A stretch of 64,000 nt of DNA from Rhipicephalus microplus (lineage: Eukaryota > Arthropoda > Arachnida > Ixodida > Ixodidae): assembly GCF_043290135.1 (NCBI RefSeq), contig NC_134700.1:78719000-78782999 (forward strand), in the 5' to 3' direction. Below the pieces are notes generated by a model that did not search any database, was not told the DNA's origin, and saw only the letters and a program-made list of their open reading frames with translations. The position numbers were made by a program, and so were the translations under genes. Positions 55,882 to 64,000 of this stretch are shown here, one piece after another; positions within the stretch are counted from its first letter, which is position 1, and the number at the start of each line of letters is the position of its first letter.

Positions 55882-58835
55882 TTATCCACCCCTTCGAAAA
55901 GAAAAAAAAGTCCCAAAAAAGGGAAAGAAAAGTACATAGCACCACCCTGATGTTATGAGATAGGCACGTGAAAAAAAAAAGAAATTGGGATTCGGATAAA
56001 GTAAAAGTAGAAATGAAAAGCGTTCCAATATGAAAAAAGTCAATCAACGAAGAAGCAAGTTCACAAAAATAAATAACACAAAGAACAGTGTACGGCAAAG
56101 AAAAAGTTACGAACAACGCACAATAAATGGTTTCATGCGAAACACATGAACGACGTCTGGCCTTGGTCGTGCCCTGCTCCGAGCCTGCGATGTTGAGTCC
56201 GGAACCACTTCGTAGTTCACGTCACTGACACAGTGTAACACTTTCTATGGGTCATAGTACCGGCTCAGTAACTTTGCACTAAGGCCACGGCGGCGGACGG
56301 GTGTCCACACCCAAACTTGGTCTCCGGGGTTGTAAAACACTTCTCTGTGGCGGGTGTTATAGCGCCGTGCGTCTACCTGCTGTTGCTGGCCGATGTGTAG
56401 TCGCGCGAGCTGCTGGGCTTCCTCAGGGAAGGTCACGTAAAGTAAGACCCAGTCCCATGTTTTGTGCTGTAATTCGATGTACATTGAGATCATGTTTGCG
56501 ATGGTCTTATTTAGTCGCTTTGTAAGTCTGTTGGTTTGCGGGTGGTACGCAGTTGTCTTTCGGTGTCTGGTGTGGCTCAGTTTGAAAATGCCGTCCATAT
56601 GCTGTGCCGTAAATGCCATCCCTCTGTCCGTTATTATATTGGAAGGAGCACCGTGTCGTAAAACGATGTGGTGCATGAAAAATTGTGCTACCTCAGTAGC
56701 CGTGGCTCGTGGGATCTCCTGCGTCTCAGCGTAGCGTGTCAAATAGTCGGTCGCGACGATCACCCATTTGTTGCTTTCCACAGACAGGGGAAATGACCCG
56801 AGAATGTCCGTGCCGACTTGGTCGAACGGTGTGCAAGGTGCTTCAATGGGCTGAAGCAAACCGGCTGGCTTAACAGATGGTTGCTTTCGGCGCTGACATT
56901 CCCAACAGCTCTTGACGTACTTCTTGACGCTTGCCGAAAGTCCTGGCCAATAGTACTTCTCGCTCACTCTGGCAAGTGTCCATGAGTAGCCCAGATGACC
57001 GGATGTGGGTTCGTCATGACAAGCGAAGAGGACGTCGTCTCACATGTGTCGAGGAACCACCAGGAGGTAGGTACGGTTGTTCGAACGAGCGTTCTTCTTG
57101 TACAGCACACTGTTTCGAAGGCAGGACGACGGTAACGCGTGGAATAGGTGACGTGGTATGATTGTGCCCTGGCCCTCTAAATAATCTATGATCGGACGTA
57201 TCTTTGTGTCATCCCGCTGCAGTTTACTCAAGTCTGATGAGCTAATGGCGCCCAGGAAGCCTTCGTCTTCCTCTGCTTCCTGACTGACGACATGAAGGGG
57301 TGCGCGTGACAGTATGTCAGCGTCTTCATGCTTACGGCCGGACTTATGGACGATGGTGACGTCAAATTCCTGCAGCCGCAAGCTCCACCACGCTAGCCGT
57401 CCTGAAGGCTCCGGCAGGCTTGCCAACCAACATAGGCCGTGGTGGTCCGTCACTATCTTGAAGGGACGACCATATAGATACGGGCAAAACTTGGTGATTG
57501 CCCACACGACTGCGAGGCACTCTTTTTCCGTAGTGGAATAGTTCGCTTCGGCACGGGATAGAGAGCCGCTGGCGCAGGCTATCACTCTTTGAATGTCCTC
57601 TTGACGCTGAACGAGCACTGCACCAAGCCCAACGTTACTAGCGTCAGTATGGTCCTCTGTGTCAGCATCATCGTCGAAAGGAGAGGGAACGGGCGCTAAT
57701 TGCCTGCGCTGTCACAGTTCATCAAAAGCTATTTGTTGCTCGTTTTTCTAGACAAACGGCATGTCGTCCCTTGTGAGACGAGTCAGAGGTTCTGCTATCT
57801 GTGAAAAGCCAGGAATGAACCGGCGATAGTCGGCGCACAAACCGAGAAATCGCCGGACGGCTTTCTTATCAACAGGAGCTGGTAATTCGGCAACAGCGGC
57901 AAGCTTGTGTGAATCGGGCCGGACTCATTCGGCGCTAACTCTATGTTCAAAAAATTTTATTTCTTCATAGCCGAAGTGGCACTTCTGTGGCTTAAGTGTG
58001 AGGTCCGCCAATCGGATAGCCTCCAGCACGCTAAACACGCGATGAAGGTACTGCTCGAACGTGGCAGAGAAGACCACCACATCATCAAGGTAGGCAAGTC
58101 TGCCACTTGAGCCCTATGAGCACAGTGTCCATAATTCGCTGGAAAGTTGCCGGCGCTGAACACAAGCCAAAAGGGAGCACTCGAAATTGGTATAGGCTGT
58201 CTGGAGTCACGAAGGCTGTTTTCTCGCGGTCTCGCTGATCTACCTGGGTTTGCCAGTACCCGCTTTTGAGATCCAGAGAAGTGAAATAATGGGCACAACG
58301 AAGTCTATCCAGCGAATCGTCGATACATGGCAGCGCGTACACATCCTTTTTGGTCACGTTGTGAAGCTTTCGGTAGTCGACGCGGAAGCGTAGCGACCCG
58401 TCGTTCTTTTTGACAGGCACGACTGGAGGCTGTTAGATGGTTCGATAACGCCACAGGCTGTTAGATAGTTCGATAACGCCATTGTCAAGCATCTCGCGGT
58501 CTTGCGTACGTATCGCTTTACGTTTTTAGCCGACACGCGGTAGGGGTGTTGGTGTATTGGGCGAGCGTCCTCGTACGTGTTGAGTCTGTGTTGGGTGATG
58601 GACGTCTGGCGGATCTTTGAGCAACTTGCGAAGCAAGACTTGAACTCGAACAAAAGCGCTCGCAGCGCAGTCTGGTTATCGGCGGACAGATCAAGATTGA
58701 TGTCAATATTGCTCATTGACGTGTCTGCGTTATTCACTAGTTCTGAGTTGAGACAGTTGGTTACGTTTGCTACTAAGTGGGCAAACGCTATCGAAGTGCC
58801 ACGAAAAAGGTTTCGATGCTCGTTGCTAAAGTTGG
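55882..58835 (-). pseudogene. pol: Gypsy-5 Pol, RT to integrase
   Basis: RT N-terminus 58737-58354, palm 58420-58085 (SLRFRVDYRK, then [14 protein letters not shown]). The YLDD codons near 58080 are in a shifted frame. RNase H lies at 57618-57300; the integrase HHCC module is split near 57040-56880 and the core runs 56870-56500 (TDRG near 56620, then NRLTKRLN, where Lys replaces the catalytic Glu). A 27-bp tandem duplication (AGGCTGTTAGATGGTTCGAT type) lies at 58429-58481. Confidence 0.85.
58831..58835. repeat. GTTGG target duplication, left of C2
   Basis: Repeated at 62879-62883. Collapsing the pair rejoins the gypsy-5 pol frame. Confidence 0.92.
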
Positions 58836-59643
58836 TGTCAGGAATGAGAAGATGAAGAAAAGAGGAAGAGAAAGAAGATGTCTTGAATAGGTAATTTAAA
58901 ATGCTGGAATGAGGGGGAAGAAGAGGAAAAAGAAGAGGGCGCGAGGCGAGTGAGGAACGCCAGAGTTGGGACGTGGCTTTCGAGGGGCCAAGGGCTGCGG
59001 AAGTTCAGACTGGGCTCCCACCCGACCACCTGACTCGGTGAGCAGCGCAAGGAAGTACCGCTGCCCCTGGACGGCAATGGTTCCCGCCCGAGCACCTGAC
59101 TCGGCGAGCAGCTAACGGAGCAACCGCTGATCCTGGACCGCAGTTCTCGCCCGAGCATTTGACTCGGCGAGCAGCGCACAGAGCAACCGCTGATCCTGGG
59201 CTGCAGTTTCCCGCCCGAGCACCGACCTCGGCGAGCAGCCCCGAAACCACCGCCGACCCTGGTCTGCAGTGTATCCCACCCCAGCACCTGCCTCGGCGAG
59301 AAACCACTGGAGCTACCGCTGTAGTGGGTCTTCAACATCGTGGCCACCGTTGAGCATCGTTATGGCGTTTCATCACGCCTGAGAGGGACTCCCAGCGGAC
59401 CAGAGGCCACGCCACAACTTTAAGCGCGAGACTTAGAGAACGCCAACGGAATCGGACGTTGAAACGCGCGTCATTAGGACATCTCCTTTTTTGTGTTCTT
59501 CAACGTGTGCGTATTTGTGTTGTTGTTTTGTTTTTGTGATTGTCATGGTAATGAAGTGATAGTTTTGTTTCGTACCATCAGCCTCTATGGTTCATTTCAC
59601 AACGCCCGATGAGCGAACCAGGCCTCAGCATATATTCGTGACA
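58836..59643 (+). repeat. C2 5' LTR
   Basis: TGTCAGGAATGAG...TTCGTGACA. Contains a ~63-bp minisatellite at about 59012-59300. Followed one base later by TGGCAAGCCTGCC, a different primer-binding site from the other gypsy elements. Confidence 0.92.
59012..59300 (+). repeat. Minisatellite in C2 5' LTR
   Basis: Four ~63-bp units plus a partial one, each with CCCGAGCA-x-CTCGGCGAG and an ACCGCTG...CTGG segment. The 3' LTR has the corresponding array at about 62255-62530 with a different unit order. Confidence 0.88.
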
Positions 59644-59706
59644 ATGGCAAGCCTGCCAGGATCCATGTAACTTTGTCACACGCCTAGGTCTATCGGGAGC
59701 CGTGAG

Positions 59707-60840
59707 ATGGATCTGGAAGGCTTGATGGCAGCCGGTAGTGCTGCGGGATTATTGGCTGAGGCTATAATGACGCTCTATCATGAGGAACAGAAAAGATTAC
59801 GTGAAGAGCGTGCAGAGGCACGAGAGGCCGGGAAAGAAGATGAAGAGCGACCGAAAGACGCTGAGGGAGAGCGAAAGCCGCGGACGAGCGAACTTATAAA
59901 AACTTAATGCTGGAAAAGGAGCTCACTGAAAAAAAAAATTGCAGTTGCGCGTAAGCACAAGTGATGAAGTACCAGATAGGGCCGAGATGGTACCCCAGCC
60001 ACCAAAAGTGAGCCCGCGTAAGTTAATCGCACCTTTTGACGAATGGCGAGATGACCTCGACGCTTATATACAGCGGTTCGAGAGAATAGCGATAGGACAA
60101 GGCTGGCAGAGGAGTGATTGGGTGACTGGATTGAGCATGTGCCTTGCGGGAGAGGCATTGGCTGTTTTTAGCCGTATGCCAGCAGCGGATGCGCAAGATT
60201 ACGACAAGGTAAAAAGGGCTTTGCTCCAACGCTTCAGAATAACTGCCGAGGGTTTCCGAGAGAAATTCCGGAGCTCGAAACCACAGGAAAATGAGACAGG
60301 CCAGTAGTTCGCTGCTCGAATCTTCAATTACTTCGATCGGTGGTTGGAGATGGCTAACATAGAGAGATCATTCGAGGATCTAAGAGATAGCATGATTGCG
60401 GAACAATTCCTGGAATCGTGTCACAAGGAAGTGGCAATATTCCTGAAGGAGCGGAACTTGAAGACGGTGGCTGAGCTATCCAAACACACCGACCGTTGTT
60501 TGGAAGCTCAAGGTCAAAGGAATCTAGAGAAAGCCCAAGATGAGAAAGGTTTAGAGGAGAAAGAGAAAAAACGCAGTGCAATCAAATGCTACCTCTGTGA
60601 CAAGATTGGGCATAAAGCAGGAAATTGTGCCGCGGGTCGCACTCACAGTTCATCGTCGAAATGCGACCTGTGCGAAAAGCGTGGGCATACAACAGAAACC
60701 TGTCGTGATCGGTCAGAACATGAAATGGCTTGCATGGTTGCAGGTGAAAGCTCTGCTGATGCTGACAGGGAAAAACAACGTGACCGGGAGGACAAGGATA
60801 AGACAAGTGCTGTTACGGCATCTATCAAGGCAGGAGAAGC
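59707..60840 (+). pseudogene. gag: C2 Gag with SCAN-like capsid
   Basis: ATG 59707 (MDLEGLMAAG), then a Glu/Arg/Lys-rich coiled-coil-like segment. A frameshift lies in the A run near 59930. The capsid N-terminal part (FDEWRDDLDAYIQRFER) starts near 60037. The C-terminal part reads FREKFRSSKP...TAG (60307)...FAARIFNYFDRWLEM and EQFLESCHKEVAIFLKERN (about 60400-60455), which has the pattern of vertebrate SCAN domains. Two CCHC knuckles follow: CYLC near 60588 and CDLC near 60663. It would form the particle and bind RNA; the stop and frameshift prevent this here. Confidence 0.82.
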
Positions 60841-61258
60841 CGAAGGTGCTATGCCAGTGGTCGTGGGGATGTTGCACGGACGTAAAGTTTCGGTACTTCG
60901 AGACACGGGCTCCAACATTGTACTTGTAAGAGAATCCATGGTGCCAGAAACGGATATCACGGGTACAGTAAAGCCGGTTCGGTTGGCTGATGGAACGGTA
61001 CGGCGGATGCCAGTTGCTAGGGTACTGATTTTGTCGCCGTATTACTGCGGTTGGATTGAAGCCCGATGTGTCAAAGACCCTCTTTATGACGTAATTCTAG
61101 GTAATATGCCAGAGATCCGAGGAGCTGACGATCCGGATCCCCTCTGGAGATTGCCTACTACAACTTGCGCTGAGGGTACGGAGTTTAAACCTCATAAGGT
61201 TATGGATAAACGTGAGGAGAGATGTGTTGATCAGCATACCAGGGAAGATTCCGCCTAA
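60841..61258 (+). pseudogene. C2 aspartic protease
   Basis: Same frame as the gag end. Active-site RDTGSNIVLV near 60900, then LILSPYYCGWIEARC and ILGNMPE. TAA at 61256-61258 ends the frame; the next region continues in the same frame, so the ancestral polyprotein was continuous. Confidence 0.82.
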
Positions 61259-61261
61259 GCC

Positions 61262-61848
61262 GTGGAGAAAGCTACGAGGAACAAGAGTGAAAAGGAAAAG
61301 GAGGGCATCAAGGAGCACAACTCAGAAGCAGCCATGGACATAACTGCAGCAGAAATGGGGAGAATGCAGGAAGCGGACAGTACGCTGCGACGGTGTTTTG
61401 AGATTCAGGCCAAATGGATCTATTGTAGGAGGAGTCGGGTCGAGCATAAGTTTGAGAAGCTTTCAGGGCTGCTGTACAGAATAGTCAAGACCCATGAGGG
61501 AGGGGAAAAGAGACAGTTAGCAGTGCCGGTGAGTTTACGAAGGGCTGTTCTAGACTTGGCACATGACGCTATTATGGCTGGCCATCAGCGAGTAAGAAAG
61601 ACAACTAGCAGGGTCACTGAAGAGTTTTTTTGGCCGTGCATGCGAAGCGACATTAAAAGGTTTGTGTGATCTTGTGACACATGTCAGAGAACCACGCCAA
61701 AAGGTTTGGTCTCGAAGGTACCTTTGAGGACTACACCTATTATTGAGCAACTTTTTCAAATAGTCGCAGTGGACATTGTAGGACCTATAAAACCAGTGAC
61801 CCACAGAGGAAAATCCGTGCGTACACATACCTAGTATCATTGCTTCAT
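61262..61848 (+). pseudogene. C2 integrase, N-terminal part only
   Basis: A Lys/Glu-rich linker, then LLYRIVK, then LDLAHDAIMAGHQRVRKT (the two His) and, across a TGA at 61667, SCDTCQRTTPKG (the two Cys) of the HHCC module. The core starts with a VAVDIVGPI segment carrying the first catalytic Asp near 61770. The frame decays near 61830 and homology ends about 61848. No RT, RNase H or rest of integrase. Confidence 0.82.
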
Positions 61849-62072
61849 TGCTGATGTGGGGTGATAGTGAAGTGTGACGGTGACTCACGAAGATGAATGT
61901 GCGTGTCAGTGTAGACAAGTCTAGTGGTGCCACTGTGGATTTAAGTATGCCGTGTAGTGACGAGATGTGCCCTGAAGTGAAGTGCTGTGTCGTGCAGGTA
62001 AGGGTTGTGTGGTACAGTGCTAGTGGGGACGACAGTTTTCGTGGAGCGAAAACTCGAAAAATTGGGGGCCAT
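61849..62072 (+). other. C2 3' internal region
   Basis: Noncoding, with several GTGAAGTG-like motifs (near 61869, 61975), resembling C1 35067-35496. It ends in a purine-rich tract AAAAATTGGGGGCCA before the LTR. Confidence 0.7.
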
Positions 62073-62878
62073 TGTCAAGAATGACAAGATGAAGAAAAGA
62101 GGAAGAGAAAGAAGTCGTCTTTAATAGGTAGTTTAAAAAGCTGGAATGAGGGGGAAGAAGAGGAAAAAGAAGAGGGCGCGAGGCGAGTGAGGAACGTCAG
62201 AGCTGGGACGTGGCGTTCGAGGGGCCAATGACTGCGGAAGCTCAGACTGGGATCCCGCCCGAGCACCTGACTCGGCGAGCAGCTAACGGAGCAACCGCTG
62301 ATCCTGGACGGCAATTCTCGCCCGAGCATTTGACTCGGCGAGCAGCGCACAGAGCAACCGCTGATCTTGGGCCACAGTTTCCCGCCCGAGCACCGACCTC
62401 GGCGAGCATCCCCGGAACCACCGCCGACCCTGGTCTGCAGTTTCCCGCCCGAGCACCGACCTCGGCGAGCAGCCCCGGAACCACTGCCGACCCTGGTCTG
62501 CAGTGTATCCCACCCCAGCACTTGCCTCGGCGAGAAACCACTGGAGCTACCGCTGTAGTGGGTCTTCAACATCGTGGCCACTGTTGAGCATCGTTATGGC
62601 GTTTCATCACGCCTGAGAGGGACTCCCAGCAGACCAAAGGCCACGCCACAACTGTAAGCGCGAGACTTAGAGAACGCCAACGGAATCGGACGTTGAAACG
62701 CGCGTCATTAAGACATCTCCTTTTCTGTGCTTTTCAACGTGTGCGTATTTGTGTTGTTGTTTCGTTTTTGTGATTGTCATGGTAATGAAGTGATAGTTTT
62801 CGTTTCGTACCATCAGCCTCTATGGTTCATTTCGCAACGCCCGACGAGCGAACCAGGCCTCAGAATATATTCGCGACA
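62073..62878 (+). repeat. C2 3' LTR
   Basis: TGTCAAGAATGAC...TTCGCGACA; collinear with the 5' LTR apart from the minisatellite. Followed by GTTGG. Confidence 0.92.
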
Positions 62879-62883
62879 GTTGG

Positions 62884-63140
62884 TAACGAGCAATTCACAA
62901 CGGCCATCATGAAAGCGTATGACACTTCTAGCTACACAGATGCCTTGCGGCAGGAGGTGTTCTGAATTTGTCTCGGCCACCACATCGCCGTCGCTCAAAC
63001 CACAGCATGTTACGTCGAATAGAACACTTGATCGGGGAGGAAGTATCACGCTCTGTTCAGAAATACGGAGTACGTTGACACGCCTTCCATCATCCTGCAT
63101 GTGGATTGCTCGCTGGGCTGAGAACGTGACGTGGCGCTCT
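62884..63140 (-). pseudogene. pol: Gypsy-5 Pol linker after protease
   Basis: Minus-strand peptide with SVILPPRSSVLFDV, GICVARSVIRFHDG and CELLVTN, matching the region between protease and RT in the gypsy-1 family (compare 14170-14350). It stops matching at the GTTGG junction and resumes at 58835. Confidence 0.82.
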
Positions 63141-63212
63141 TGCAGATAAATTATTCAATTGGCCGAGATGCCGATGGCTGTTGGAGCTTACACAAAAAAC
63201 ATTCAGCTCTGA

Positions 63213-63216
63213 AAGC

Positions 63217-63275
<59 letters not shown>
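63213..63275. repeat. (TAA)n-(TTA)n palindromic microsatellite
   Basis: About eleven AAT units followed by about eight ATT units, forming a near-perfect inverted repeat centred near 63252. Confidence 0.95.
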
Positions 63276-64000
63276 CATTGCATAGACAGCTCCCACCCTT
63301 CCTCTTTCTTGGGTCCCTTGGTCACTAACCATCGGTTGTGTGGGAGCTGCGAAGAGAACCAATCCTGTAGTGGAATCGAACGGGCTAAGGTGGCACCGGG
63401 ACAACGGGTTTCCAGCAGGGCCTCCTCTTAACGGTGTGAAAGCGTTGTAGAATTAGCGAAGTACGAAGGGTGTTAGGGACAAATGAACCGTAGTGGGAGT
63501 AAATCTGAGCATGGTGTAACACGTACACTCTCTGTAAGCGCATCGTGTTTTACTTTTTTTTATCGCCCGCATGTGTAGGTTGGACACAGTTCCCTCGTAA
63601 TGTATTATCGTGAGCAATATGAGCGTGAACACGTGAACGCGTGTCGAATGATCTCGAACCCTACATCGCTTGATTTTCAGCGGCCGCTGTCGGAAGCAAA
63701 GTGGAAAGGGCGGCGCGCTCACACTAGCTGTTGACACTCCCTCCTCGATATCGTTGCTGCAACACGCAGGTTATATCGTGTCAGCGGCTAGTGGCTGCTG
63801 TCGGTGATGTGAATTCATATCAACGCGCACATCCACAACCAGTTGACATAGCAGGCTACGAAGCTACAAAAACATCGGCTGTGACGTAGCCGGCAGCGAT
63901 GCACAGGGCGTGCTTTTATTACATATAGATGGTGTTCGCTGAGCATTTTGACACGCATCTTTGTTTTCGGGGATTTTTTTTTCGTGTTATCACGTGATTA
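63276..64000. other. No gene recognised
   Basis: Contains a 10-bp inverted pair CAGCTCCCAC (63287-63296) / GTGGGAGCTG (63340-63349). No supportable gene. Confidence 0.45.

Larger units (their letters stand above)
58836..62878 (+). mobile_element. C2: Gmr1-like Ty3/gypsy element without RT
   Basis: LTRs 58836-59643 (808 bp) and 62073-62878 (806 bp). Between them: primer-binding site, gag with a SCAN-like capsid and two zinc knuckles, protease, then integrase. Integrase follows protease directly, the unusual order of the Gmr1 clade (family knowledge). Coding is cut after the first integrase catalytic Asp and passes into a noncoding 3' region. Sister of C1. Confidence 0.85.
55719..63140 (-). 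mobile_element. Gypsy-5: antisense Ty3/gypsy, split by C2
   Basis: Minus-strand element: 63140-62884 and, after C2 and one GTTGG, 58835-55882, then its 3' LTR (55881-55719). The 5' part (5' LTR, gag, protease) is missing beyond about 63140. Related to gypsy-1 but distinct. Several frameshifts and stops. Confidence 0.88.

Noticed and set aside
58838..59347. 169-aa and 100-aa Cys/Gly/Ser-rich antisense ORFs, repeated at 62075-62581
   Set aside because: They lie in the two LTR copies and reflect the 63-bp minisatellite; no element gene is expected there.
63090..63404. Protease region of gypsy-5 upstream of 63140
   Set aside because: The translation lacks any DTG-type motif and runs through an AT microsatellite; no homology seen.

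Overview
This is eukaryotic DNA built almost entirely from transposable elements; no complete host gene was recognised. Arthropod-type Ty3/gypsy, I-group LINE, RTE and Penelope-like (PLE) elements are present. So are six copies or fragments, plus one diverged relative, of a tRNA-derived SINE whose body I recognise as the type common in hard ticks. I therefore infer an ixodid tick genome. The host call rests on recalled repeat families, not on a search.

Layout. 0-8 kb: a degenerate I-group LINE, split by a second 5'-truncated LINE with a 12-bp target duplication, then a nearly complete degenerate LINE of the same clade. 8-11 kb: antisense RTE and RNase H fragments, a SINE, microsatellites, a GC-rich hairpin. 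11.1-18.6 kb: an antisense PLE whose RT catalytic motif is split by a pristine Ty3/gypsy element (11929-17432; here gypsy-1) with identical 174-bp LTRs, intact gag and pol, and a strong -1 frameshift signal. 18.6-22.2 kb: mostly unassigned, one SINE. 22.2-36.3 kb: a Gmr1-like element (C1) whose 5' LTR holds two gypsy elements (gypsy-2, gypsy-3) inserted at the same ATAT. 36.3-40.7 kb: low-density region with two SINEs, two unknown ORFs and one possible host exon. 40.7-49.2 kb: one (ATGT)n array split by two gypsy elements (gypsy-4 antisense; gypsy-6, an internal-deletion derivative) and a SINE. 49.2-55.7 kb: mostly unassigned, with a LINE tail, a (CA)n run, a degenerate tetranucleotide satellite, CTCF-like motifs and a SINE. 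55.7-63.1 kb: antisense gypsy-5 split by a second Gmr1-like element (C2) with 808/806-bp LTRs and a GTTGG duplication.

Nesting gives a relative chronology: PLE older than gypsy-1; C1 older than gypsy-2/-3; gypsy-5 older than C2; the (ATGT)n array older than gypsy-4, gypsy-6 and its SINE. Only gypsy-1 looks potentially competent. The most notable signals are (i) the gypsy-1 slippery heptamer abutting the gag stop, with a predicted hairpin; (ii) RTAT target preference, including double use of one ATAT and repeated use of a (GTAT)n array; (iii) Gmr1-like elements with a SCAN-like capsid and integrase directly after protease, both copies having lost RT. 'Gypsy-1' to 'gypsy-6', 'C1' and 'C2' are local names only.
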